A DNA stretch of 64,000 nucleotides from Terriglobales bacterium (lineage in GTDB: Bacteria; Acidobacteriota; Terriglobia; Terriglobales; Acidobacteriaceae), in the NCBI GenBank assembly GCA_025934735.1, contig JAICWP010000013.1, positions 1 through 64,000 of the forward strand, read 5' to 3'. Numbering within the stretch: position 1 is the stretch's first letter; each line of letters opens with the position of its first letter. The position numbers and the translations under genes were made by a program. Positions 34,781-41,649 of the stretch are shown piece by piece. The notes beneath the pieces were generated by a model. The model was not told the origin of the DNA and ran no database searches. It saw nothing but the letters and a program-made list of their open reading frames with translations.

Positions 34781-36253
34781 TTAACCTCCCGCGACTTCGG
34801 AGGCAGGAGCGGAGGAGTCTTCCTCATCGGCGCGGATGAGGCCGAACTTTTTCAGCTTATAACGCAGGGCGTCACGGCTGATGTCGAGCAGGCGGGCGGC
34901 GTGGGTCTGGTTGCCGTTGGCCTGCTGCATGGCGAGTTCCACCATCGTGCGCTCCATTTCCTCCAGGGAGGTGCCGCCTTCGGGGATTGCCAGCCGGGGC
35001 AGGCTGCGGCCATTGGGTAGAGGATGGTTACCATTCACCGGAGAAGTGCGTTCGAAAGCGGTGAGCCCGGCCTGCGGCTGAGAAACTGAAAACGGCAGGT
35101 ACACGGGGCGCACGAACTGCTCTTCCTCCAGAATCATGGCGCGCTCAATGGTGTTCTTCAATTCGCGGACATTGCCGGGCCAGTTGTGGTGCAGCAGGAG
35201 CTTGCGGGTTTCTTCCGTGATGCCCCGCACCGATTTACGGAATTTCCGGTTGTAGCGCTCAATGAAAAAATCCACCAGGGGCAGGATGTCTTCCTTGCGG
35301 TCGCGCAAGGGCGGAATGAAGATGGCGATGATCGCGAGGCGGTAGTAAAGGTCCTGTCGGAACTGGCCTTCCAGAACGGCGCGCTCCAAATCGCGGTTGG
35401 AGGCGGCGATCACACGCACATCCACCTGCATGTCGCGCACTCCGCCGACCCGGCGCACCACTTGATCCTCCAGCACGCGCAGCAGTTTGGCCTGCAATAG
35501 GGGCGAGAGTTCCCCAATTTCATCGAGGAACAGGGATCCGCCATCGGCCATCTCAAACAAACCTTTTTTCATTGCCTTGGCGTCGGTGAAGGCGCCGCGC
35601 TCATGGCCAAACAGTTCCGCCTCCATCAGGGTCTCCGGAATGGCGGAACAGTTGACGGCCACGAAGGGCATTTCCTGGCGCGTGCTTTCGTAGTGAATGG
35701 CCTTGGCGATCAGGTCTTTGCCGGTGCCGCTCTCGCCTTGGATGAGGATGGTGTTGGCCTCGCTGGCAGCAACCTTGCGAACGAAACCCATCAATTCGGT
35801 CATTTTGGCGGAGGTGCCGACTACGGAATGATAGCCGGTGCGGCGGCGTACCTCCCCGCGCAGCGTCTGCACTTCGCTGCGCAGGCGGGTGGCCTCCAGA
35901 GCGTTCTTCATGGCCACGAGCAGTTCGTCGAAATCCAGCGGCTTGCCTACGAAATCGTAGGCGCCGAGTTTGAGCGCGGCCTTGATGTCATCCAGTTGGG
36001 GATCGGCGGTGATCATGATGACCGCGCGCGAATCGTGGGACTTTTTGAGCTCCTCCAGGACCTGCAACCCGTTGGCGTCGGGAAGGCGGATATCGAGCAG
36101 CACCAGGTCGGGTGGCTCGTGGCGCGCCTGGGTGAGGGCGGAGTCGCCGGTATCGGCTTCTGAAACGTGGTAACCCCATTCTTCACACTTCTGGCGCAGA
36201 GACCAGCGCACCAGTCTCTCGTCGTCAACGATGAGCACCTTTTCCCCAGCCAT
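34781..36253 (-). CDS. Second sigma-54-dependent NtrC-type response regulator
   Basis: 490 residues. The receiver has its Asp near residue 54 (LVLLDIRLP). The AAA+ domain has GESGTGKD (Walker A), GAFTDA in the sigma-54 contact loop (the other regulator in the window has GAFTGA), and SLFLDEIGELSPLLQAK. The Fis-type helix-turn-helix ends it (HAARLLDISRDALRYKLKKFGL). The start at 36253 has AGGAG four bases before it. A CRP-type palindrome lies 37 bp upstream. Divergent from the sulfur operon. Confidence 0.93.
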   Translation of the reverse strand: MAGEKVLIVDDERLVRWSLRQKCEEWGYHVSEADTGDSALTQARHEPPDLVLLDIRLPDANGLQVLEELKKSHDSRAVIMITADPQLDDIKAALKLGAYDFVGKPLDFDELLVAMKNALEATRLRSEVQTLRGEVRRRTGYHSVVGTSAKMTELMGFVRKVAASEANTILIQGESGTGKDLIAKAIHYESTRQEMPFVAVNCSAIPETLMEAELFGHERGAFTDAKAMKKGLFEMADGGSLFLDEIGELSPLLQAKLLRVLEDQVVRRVGGVRDMQVDVRVIAASNRDLERAVLEGQFRQDLYYRLAIIAIFIPPLRDRKEDILPLVDFFIERYNRKFRKSVRGITEETRKLLLHHNWPGNVRELKNTIERAMILEEEQFVRPVYLPFSVSQPQAGLTAFERTSPVNGNHPLPNGRSLPRLAIPEGGTSLEEMERTMVELAMQQANGNQTHAARLLDISRDALRYKLKKFGLIRADEEDSSAPASEVAGG

Positions 36254-36289
36254 TGACTCCTAGTGTACTCAAGCATTGGCACAGGGGGG

Positions 36290-36305
36290 TGTGATGGCCA
36301 TCACA
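36290..36305. promoter_or_regulatory. Perfect 16-bp palindrome TGTGATGGCCATCACA (CRP/FNR-type)
   Basis: The sequence is its own reverse complement and contains TGTGA-N6-TCACA, the exact CRP consensus half-sites. It lies in the divergent region, 37 bp upstream of the NtrC-type regulator start and about 190 bp upstream of the sulfur operon promoter. Its position suits control of the regulator gene. The binding protein is inferred only from the consensus. Confidence 0.6.
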
Positions 36306-36406
36306 TCGGCCCCACGTTGGGTAAACTCCTGTAACAACGAGCTTTGGGAGCCTTGGGATGAATGACCGGACGAGGTAAAGGATGCCCGTGACCGCGCGGT
36401 TAGAGC

Positions 36407-36476
36407 CGCGACAGGGATTCAATGAATAATTTTTTTGTTTCCGGCCATTCGCATTATTCATCGAAGAACTGTCGCG
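36407..36476. promoter_or_regulatory. 70-bp interrupted dyad upstream of the sulfur operon promoter
   Basis: Outer arms CGCGACAG (36407-36414) and CTGTCGCG (36469-36476), middle TTC/GAA (36418-36420 and 36463-36465), and inner arms ATGAATAAT (36422-36430) and ATTATTCAT (36453-36461) all share one centre at 36441.5, giving 20 of 24 symmetric positions. It ends 5 bp before the -35 hexamer. It could be an operator or a cruciform/hairpin; it is upstream of both divergent genes and so is not their terminator. Confidence 0.55.
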
Positions 36477-36481
36477 AGCGG

Positions 36482-36510
36482 TTGAAACTGCTAACGCTCG
36501 ACCTTAGAAT
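36482..36510 (+). promoter_or_regulatory. Sigma70-type promoter of the sulfur assimilation operon
   Basis: TTGAAA at 36482-36487 and TAGAAT at 36505-36510 with an ideal 17-bp spacer. Transcription would begin near 36517, only about 8 nt before the leader ATG at 36525, so the leader would be nearly leaderless and has no Shine-Dalgarno sequence. Confidence 0.7.
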
Positions 36511-36524
36511 GACCCACTGAACTT

Positions 36525-36614
36525 ATGCCGTCGCGTTCCCATTCCCGCCGGATGTGCCCTTGCGCTTGTTGTTGTGCGCTCGTGTCTTCTGGCTTGGAGG
36601 GAATGCTGATCTAG
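36525..36614 (+). CDS. Cysteine-rich leader peptide of the sulfur operon
   Basis: A 29-codon reading frame (ATG 36525, TAG 36612-36614). In the middle it reads MCPCACCC: five Cys codons within seven (TGC, TGC, TGT, TGT, TGT at 36555-36575). An internal ATG at 36552 directly before them gives a 20-residue alternative. It is too short and skewed to be a normal protein. It sits between a good promoter and an antiterminator/terminator pair before the sulfite reductase gene, so its job is inferred to be sensing charged tRNA-Cys by ribosome stalling. Poly-Cys leader peptides are known in mycobacteria; I know of none described for this phylum. Confidence 0.75.
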   Translation: MPSRSHSRRMCPCACCCALVSSGLEGMLI

Positions 36615-36655
36615 GCAATCTTTAATTTCGGCACTCATCGCCCACCGCCAGAAGA
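36585..36655 (+). promoter_or_regulatory. Predicted antiterminator hairpin
   Basis: TCTTCTGGC (36585-36593) pairs perfectly with GCCAGAAGA (36647-36655). After a two-base bulge, GGAGGG (36596-36601) pairs with CCCACC (36641-36646) with one A-A mismatch, 14 pairs in all. It uses the same bases (36641-36650) as the terminator's left arm, so the two are mutually exclusive. A ribosome stalled on the first Cys codons would leave it free to form; one at the stop codon (36612-36614) would disturb its left arm. Confidence 0.75.
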
Positions 36656-36679
36656 AAGTGGCGGTGGGTTTTTATTTTT
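36641..36679 (+). terminator. Attenuator terminator directly before the sulfite reductase start codon
   Basis: CCCACCGCCA (36641-36650) and TGGCGGTGGG (36659-36668) form a perfect 10-bp stem with loop GAAGAAAG, followed by TTTTTATTTTT to 36679. The next base is the A of the sulfite reductase ATG. A terminator so placed makes sense only as a conditional switch for the downstream operon. Its right arm also holds the only Shine-Dalgarno-like bases (GGTG), so the hairpin may block translation too. Confidence 0.9.
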
Positions 36680-38383
36680 ATGGCCAATATCCAAACAGAA
36701 ACCAAGGCACAAAAAGCCGAGCGTCTCAAACAGGAAAAGAACCCGTGGGAGAGCTTGGATGAGATTCGCGGCTTCGCCAGGCAGGGGTTTGCGTCCATTC
36801 CGTCCGAATGGCTGACCACATATTTCCGCTGGTGGGGCGTATATACGCAGGGAGATGGCGCCGGCGTGGTCGGGGGACAGGGCGGCGAAGGCAAGGCCCT
36901 GCCTTGTTTCATGGTGCGCATCCGCATCCCCAACGGGCTGCTGCTTTCTCATCAACTGCGCACCATTGCTGAAATTACAGAGCGTTATGCCCGCGGCATC
37001 GCGGATCTCACAGTGCGGCAGAACATTCAGCTTCACTGGGTTACGATTGAGGCGCTGCCGGAGCTTTTAGAAGCGCTGTGGCGCTGCGGTTTGAACACGA
37101 TGGGCGCCTGCGGCGACGTGACCCGAAATGTCACCGGCTGCCCCCTGGCGGGCGTAGATGTCGACGAAATCTGTGACGCCTCTTCTCTCGCGCTTGAGGC
37201 TACGCGACTGCTGGCGGGGAACCCCGATTACTACAACCTGCCGCGCAAATTCAAAATTTCCATCACCGGATGCCGAGTCTGGTGTTCCTATCCCGAAATT
37301 AACGACATCGGGCTGACCGCCACCCGGCGCGCCTTCCGCGGCCAGTCGGAGGTGGGCTTCTCGTTGCGCGTAGGTGGAGGTCTCTCGGCGGAACCGCACC
37401 TGGCACAGCGTCTGAATGCATTTGTGCGCTGGAACCAGGCGCTCCCGGTGATCACGGGAATTGCCGAAATGTTTCGCGAATCCCAGGAGTTGCGGGAGCA
37501 CCGCGAGCGGGCACGTCTGAAGTTCCTCTTCCTGCGGCAGGGGTGGACGCCGGAGCAGTTCCTGAACCAGTTGGAGAGCCGAGTCGGTTTTCGGCTTGAT
37601 CCGGCGGTTGCGGAAGACCCGCCTGACGATGTTTATCGCGATCACGTGGGAATCCACGCACAGAAGCAGAAGGACTATTGCTATGTGGGGGCTGCCGTGT
37701 TGCGCGGCCGCCTCAGCTGCGAGCAGATGCGGGCTGCCGCTGAGTTGGCGGAGCGCTTTGCGAGCGGACAGCTGCGCACCACCGGCATGCAGAACCTGGT
37801 GCTGGTCAACGTGCCGCTGGCGAACACCGAAGCGCTCGCCCGGGAACTCGACGGAATCGGCCTGCGGGTTGGCGGCTCGCCTTTCTGGCGAGGAGCCATA
37901 GCCTGCAGCGGGACCGAATTCTGCAAGCTGGCCATTACCGAGACGAAAAGCTTTACGCGCTGGCTGGTGGAGGAGATGGAAGAGCGGCTGCCGGAGTTCG
38001 ACCAGGAGCTGAAGCTGCATGTCACCGGCTGTCCCAACAGCTGCGGCCAGCACTGGATCGCCGATATCGGTATTGAGGGCAAAAAGATGAAGGCAGATGG
38101 GCGGCTGGTGGATGCGTACTACTTCTGCCTGGGAGGCGCCGTGGGCCGTAATCAGGCGGTGGCGCGCCCGGTGGGGTACCGCTGCCCGGCCAGCGAGGTG
38201 CCCGATGCTCTGGAGCGGCTGCTGCGCCGCTATCTGGATCAGCGGTTTTGGGGCGAGAACCTGCGGGAATTTTTTGCCCGGCACAGCGAGCAGGTGCTAC
38301 GCGAATTCCTGGCCGGAGAATTGGTGGATGCGGTAGCTCGGGACGTTTCTCCCGGGCGCGTGCCGCACGGAGTAGAGGGCTAG
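36680..38383 (+). CDS. sir: Ferredoxin-type sulfite (or nitrite) reductase, siroheme and [4Fe-4S]
   Basis: 567 residues. Two ferrodoxin-like halves and two siroheme/4Fe-4S half domains are present. The cluster cysteines are in IACSGTEFCKLAITE and VTGCPNSCGQHWIADIG. Family members reduce sulfite to sulfide or nitrite to ammonia by six electrons from ferredoxin. Sequence alone does not separate them; co-transcription with siroheme genes and an APS reductase argues for sulfite. First structural gene of a four-gene operon behind the cysteine attenuator. Confidence 0.9.
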   Translation: MANIQTETKAQKAERLKQEKNPWESLDEIRGFARQGFASIPSEWLTTYFRWWGVYTQGDGAGVVGGQGGEGKALPCFMVRIRIPNGLLLSHQLRTIAEITERYARGIADLTVRQNIQLHWVTIEALPELLEALWRCGLNTMGACGDVTRNVTGCPLAGVDVDEICDASSLALEATRLLAGNPDYYNLPRKFKISITGCRVWCSYPEINDIGLTATRRAFRGQSEVGFSLRVGGGLSAEPHLAQRLNAFVRWNQALPVITGIAEMFRESQELREHRERARLKFLFLRQGWTPEQFLNQLESRVGFRLDPAVAEDPPDDVYRDHVGIHAQKQKDYCYVGAAVLRGRLSCEQMRAAAELAERFASGQLRTTGMQNLVLVNVPLANTEALARELDGIGLRVGGSPFWRGAIACSGTEFCKLAITETKSFTRWLVEEMEERLPEFDQELKLHVTGCPNSCGQHWIADIGIEGKKMKADGRLVDAYYFCLGGAVGRNQAVARPVGYRCPASEVPDALERLLRRYLDQRFWGENLREFFARHSEQVLREFLAGELVDAVARDVSPGRVPHGVEG

Positions 38384-38396
38384 CAGGGAAGGGCCG

Positions 38397-39017
38397 ATGG
38401 AACGACTGTTTCCCATGTTCGTCAAGGTGGCGGGCCGCCGGGCGCTGGTGGTGGGTGCGGGTGCGGTTGGCGAAGCTAAGATCCGCTCCCTCCTGGACAC
38501 CGGCGCGCGCATCCACGTGGTTGCTGTGGAGGCGAACCACACGGTTTGGAAATGGGCGCATAAGGGCGCAATTGCACTGGAAGAGCGCGCCTTCGTGCCG
38601 GCTGATTTGGACGGCATTTTTCTGGTGGTTGCAGCCACTGCTTCGCGCGAGCTGAACCAGTTCATTTTCACCGAGGCTCAGCGCCGGCAGATCCTGTGCA
38701 ACGTGGTGGACGTTCCAGAACTCTGCGACTTCTTCTACCCCGCCCTGGTCCGCCGCGGCGACCTGCAAATTGCCATTTCCACCTCCGGACGGAGCCCGCT
38801 ACTAGCTCAGCGGATCAGGAAACAACTGGAGCAGCAATTTGGCCCGGAGTACGCAAAGTGGGTGGCGGAACTGGGAAACATCAGGCGCGAGGTGCTGGGC
38901 AGCGATCTGCCTGCCGAGCGCAAGCGCGAGCTGCTGCGCTCGCTGACCAGTCCCGGCGAATTCGAATTTGCCGTGGGCGGCCGCAAGCGTGTTCACGACG
39001 ACGAGGAGCAATCATGA
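38397..39017 (+). CDS. Precorrin-2 dehydrogenase / sirohydrochlorin ferrochelatase (CysG N-terminal type)
   Basis: 206 residues. FPMFVKVAGRRALVVGAGAVGEAKIRSLLDTGA is the NAD-binding Rossmann segment. GIFLVVAATASRELNQFIF, CNVVDVPELCDFFYPALVRRGDLQIAISTSGRSP and LAQRIRKQLEQQFGPEYA match the CysG/Met8 pattern, with the catalytic Asp in VVDVPE. Completes siroheme from precorrin-2, supplying the cofactor of the upstream reductase. Its stop overlaps the next start (ATGA at 39014-39017). Confidence 0.92.
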   Translation: MERLFPMFVKVAGRRALVVGAGAVGEAKIRSLLDTGARIHVVAVEANHTVWKWAHKGAIALEERAFVPADLDGIFLVVAATASRELNQFIFTEAQRRQILCNVVDVPELCDFFYPALVRRGDLQIAISTSGRSPLLAQRIRKQLEQQFGPEYAKWVAELGNIRREVLGSDLPAERKRELLRSLTSPGEFEFAVGGRKRVHDDEEQS

Positions 39018-39811
39018 CGGGCAAGGTTTACCTGGTGGGAGCAGGTCCGGGCGACCCGGAATTGCTCACCATGAAAGCTGTGCGGCTGCTGGCAAGCGCG
39101 GAGGCGGTGCTACACGACGACCTGGTGGCACCGGAAATTCTGCGGCTGGCGAATCCCGCGGCGCAGCTGCATAACGTGGGCAAACGCTGCGGGAGCAAGA
39201 AAATCAGCCAGGACGAAATCAATTTCCTTATGACAACCCTGGCGGCGGCGGGGCAGCAGGTGGTTCGCCTTAAGGGCGGCGATCCATTGATTTTCGGCCG
39301 CGCGGCAGACGAAATCGAAGCGCTTCGCGTGGACGGAATTCCCTACGAAATCGTTCCGGGAATAACGGCCGCCTTGGGAGCAGCGGCTGCGGCGGGGATT
39401 CCGCTTACTGATCGCCGCGGACCAGGGGCGCTGGTGCTCCTCACAGGGCACAGAGCTGCGAATAACGAAGAAGCCGATTGGCAGGATTTTGTCCGCAGCG
39501 GCGCCACCCTGGTGATCTACATGCCGGGCCACAACTATGGCGAGATCGCGCTCCGGCTGCGAGCTGCGGGCTTCCGCGGCGAGACTCCGTGCGTACTAGT
39601 GTCGCGGGCCACAACCGCGGGCGAGCAGGTGCATGTCACGACAGTGGCAGAGCTGGCGGCTGCGCCCCGGCTGGAGGCGCCTGCGCTCCTGATCGTCGGC
39701 GAAGCGGTCTGGATGGCAGCTGCATCACGGGAGACGTCCGTTTTGACCCCGGACATAGAAGAACTTATAGGTCAGGCCAAACAGCTGAACCACAGCGAGG
39801 TCACATCCTGA
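39014..39811 (+). CDS. cobA: Uroporphyrinogen-III C-methyltransferase
   Basis: 265 residues from the ATG at 39014, overlapping the preceding stop by 4 bp. KVYLVGAGPGDPELLTMKAVRLLASAEAVLHDDLV is the SUMT signature, followed by VVRLKGGDPLIFGRAADE, YEIVPGITAALGAAAAAGIPLTDR and SLVLLTGH-like ALVLLTGHRA. Two SAM-dependent methylations yield precorrin-2 for siroheme. The gene is separate from the CysG N-terminal enzyme, unlike the enterobacterial fusion. Confidence 0.93.
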   Translation: MTGKVYLVGAGPGDPELLTMKAVRLLASAEAVLHDDLVAPEILRLANPAAQLHNVGKRCGSKKISQDEINFLMTTLAAAGQQVVRLKGGDPLIFGRAADEIEALRVDGIPYEIVPGITAALGAAAAAGIPLTDRRGPGALVLLTGHRAANNEEADWQDFVRSGATLVIYMPGHNYGEIALRLRAAGFRGETPCVLVSRATTAGEQVHVTTVAELAAAPRLEAPALLIVGEAVWMAAASRETSVLTPDIEELIGQAKQLNHSEVTS

Positions 39812-39828
39812 AAGAGGAAGTAACAGCA

Positions 39829-40515
39829 GTGCAATCAGCAGCGGACACCTGGAGTGCGGAACTCGCGCTGCGCTGGGCTTTCGACCGGCTGGGCAACCAG
39901 GTAGCGCTCGTTTCCGCGTTTGGGCCAGAAGGCATGGTGCTGATAGACATAGCGGCTCACATCCAGCAGCGCTTCCGGCTGATCACGATTGATACCGGAT
40001 TTCTCTTTGCGGAAACGCACAAGTTGATGGCCGAGCTCGAAGAGCGTTACGGAATCAGCATTGAGAAGGTCCACCCGGCGCTATCGCCGGCCGAGCAGGA
40101 GGACGCCCACGGGCCAGCGCTGTGGAAGCGGAATCCTGACCTGTGCTGCGGATTGCGCAAGGTGCAGCCGCTGCGGCGAAAGCTCGCGGAACTGCGCGGC
40201 TGGATCAGCAGCATTCGATCCCACCAAACCGTGGTGCGCGCGGGCGCGCGCAAGCTGGAATGGGACGCGAAATTCGGCTTGGCGAAGATCAATCCTCTCG
40301 TTGATTGGACGGCCGCCGAAATCTGGGATTACATCCGCAAAAACGACGTGCCTTACAACGAGCTGCACGATCGGGGTTATCCCAGCATCGGCTGCACCTA
40401 TTGCACGCGCGCCACTGTGCCAGGTGAGGACGATCGGGCGGGTCGCTGGCCGGGGTTCGCCAAAACCGAGTGTGGCCTGCACCTGTCGGAGCCCGCTTCC
40501 AACAGTTCCGCCTGA
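39829..40515 (+). CDS. cysH: Assimilatory adenylylsulfate (APS/PAPS) reductase
   Basis: 228 residues from the GTG at 39829, with AAGAGGAAG about 9 bases upstream. VALVSAFGPEGMVLIDIA is the P-loop-like segment, TIDTGFLFAETHKL the next conserved block, SIRSHQTVVRAG the substrate loop, and KTECGLH the C-terminal catalytic Cys motif. LCCGLRKVQPL and GCTYCTRAT supply the Cys-Cys/CxxC ligands of a [4Fe-4S] cluster, so it belongs to the cluster-containing APS reductase type. It makes sulfite, the substrate of the reductase encoded first in the operon. No ATP sulfurylase gene is in the window. Confidence 0.93.
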   Translation: MQSAADTWSAELALRWAFDRLGNQVALVSAFGPEGMVLIDIAAHIQQRFRLITIDTGFLFAETHKLMAELEERYGISIEKVHPALSPAEQEDAHGPALWKRNPDLCCGLRKVQPLRRKLAELRGWISSIRSHQTVVRAGARKLEWDAKFGLAKINPLVDWTAAEIWDYIRKNDVPYNELHDRGYPSIGCTYCTRATVPGEDDRAGRWPGFAKTECGLHLSEPASNSSA

Positions 40516-40578
40516 CACCGCCCGCCTGCCTCTACGGCCCCGGTAACCTATTGACCGCCCTGGGCTAGAGCTCCGCCC

Positions 40579-40607
40579 TTGACATCCGCTAGACATTATT
40601 GTAATTT
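40579..40607 (+). promoter_or_regulatory. Sigma70-type promoter of the GbsR operon
   Basis: A consensus TTGACA at 40579-40584 and TAATTT at 40602-40607 with a 17-bp spacer. The ATG is at 40622, so the 5' leader is short. The AT-rich stretch between 40590 and 40620 differs from the GC-rich surroundings. Confidence 0.6.
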
Positions 40608-40621
40608 CTGTATTAACTGAA

Positions 40622-41179
40622 ATGAAAGAACAAGAGAAGCCGCTGCTTTCGCCGGCCGCCCAGAAATTCATCCTGCATTGGGGCGAGATGGGCACGCGCT
40701 GGGGCGTGAACCGCACCGTGGCCCAGATCCATGCCCTGCTGTTCCTCTCGCCGCGGCCGCTGGAAGCGGAGGAAATCGCGCGCACTCTGTCGGTAGCCCG
40801 TTCCAACGTCAGCACGAGCCTGCGCGAGCTGCAGGGGTGGCGCATTGTGCGCAGCGTATCCGTGCTGGGCGACCGCCGGCAGCATTTTGAGTCCCTGAAG
40901 GACGTGTGGGAGATGTTCCGCATCATCGTGGAAGAGCGCAAACGGCGCGAGTTCGATCCGACTATTGCGGTGGTCCGCGAGTGCCTGGCGGAGCCAGACA
41001 AGGGAGCAAGCGACGCATCTGCACGGGAGAAGATGGGGGAGATGCTGGAGTTCATCAGCACCATGAGCGGGCTGTTCGAAGAATTTCGCAACCTCTCGCC
41101 GAGCGCAATGAAGCGGATTACAAAGCTGCGGGGCGGCATCCGCAGGCTGCTGCAAGTGCCCGGAAACGTAGCAAGTTAA
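40622..41179 (+). CDS. GbsR/MarR-family transcriptional regulator
   Basis: 185 residues. FILHWGEMGTRWGVNRTVAQIHALLFLSPRPLEAEEIARTLSVARSNVSTSLRELQGW is the extended winged helix with the W-G-x-N-R-x-x-x-x-I-x-A-x-L-F/Y-L signature of GbsR regulators. A C-terminal helix follows for dimerisation (MLEFISTMSGLFEEFRNLS). GbsR relatives act as repressors of choline/betaine uptake genes in Bacillus, but this gene is linked to a DCC oxidoreductase and a wax-synthase-like acyltransferase, so the ligand is open. A terminator follows its stop codon. Confidence 0.88.
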   Translation: MKEQEKPLLSPAAQKFILHWGEMGTRWGVNRTVAQIHALLFLSPRPLEAEEIARTLSVARSNVSTSLRELQGWRIVRSVSVLGDRRQHFESLKDVWEMFRIIVEERKRREFDPTIAVVRECLAEPDKGASDASAREKMGEMLEFISTMSGLFEEFRNLSPSAMKRITKLRGGIRRLLQVPGNVAS

Positions 41180-41185
41180 ACCAGG

Positions 41186-41209
41186 GGTGGCGCGATCGCC
41201 GCCTTTTTT
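41186..41209 (+). terminator. Terminator between the regulator and DCC genes
   Basis: GGTGGCG (41186-41192), loop CGAT, CGCCGCC (41197-41203) with one G-U pair, then TTTTTT. It is 7 bp after the regulator stop and 9 bp before the DCC ATG at 41218. There is no room for another promoter between, so the downstream genes must be read through it. Confidence 0.75.
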
Positions 41210-41217
41210 GGTGCACC

Positions 41218-41649
41218 ATGATTTCTCTCGTTTCAGAAATGACCGACAGGAAAGGCCGACGGGCCGACGGCTGGGTCTTTTACGACGGCGACTGCGAATT
41301 CTGCCAGGCCCTGGCCCGGCGCTTCCGTTCGACCCTGGCCAAGCGCGGTTTCGGAATGGCGCCCTTGCAGGATCCGCGCGTCGCGGTGTTGCTGGGCTTG
41401 CCGCCAGACCTCTTGCTGCAGGAAATGCGCGTGCTTACGCCCAGTGGCGATGTGCTGGGCGGAGCGCAGGCGGTTACCTTCCTGGTAGGAAAAATCTGGT
41501 GGGCTTGGCCGATACACACGGTGGCCAAGGTGCCCGGCATGCGGCCCTTGCTGCGGGCTGGGTACAGGTGGGTCGCGGATCACCGGCATTGTTCCAGTTG
41601 CACCGTCGGCGCGAGCACCGGCAGCCGCCAGAAGGGAGTGAAGAGATGA
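41218..41649 (+). CDS. DCC-family thiol-disulfide oxidoreductase (DUF393)
   Basis: 143 residues from the ATG at 41218. WVFYDGDCEFCQALARRF is the D-G-x-C-x-x-C motif of DCC proteins, here with both active-site cysteines. MAPLQDPRVAVLLG and VLTPSGDVLGGAQAVTFLVGKIWWAW match the family core. A second Cys pair (HCSSC) is near the C-terminus. The stop overlaps the next ATG (ATGA at 41646-41649). The electron partner is unknown. Confidence 0.85.
   Translation: MISLVSEMTDRKGRRADGWVFYDGDCEFCQALARRFRSTLAKRGFGMAPLQDPRVAVLLGLPPDLLLQEMRVLTPSGDVLGGAQAVTFLVGKIWWAWPIHTVAKVPGMRPLLRAGYRWVADHRHCSSCTVGASTGSRQKGVKR

Noticed and set aside
36241-36330. Sigma-54 promoter before the second NtrC gene
   Set aside because: A TGGCAC string is present but the matching GC element at the required distance is not.
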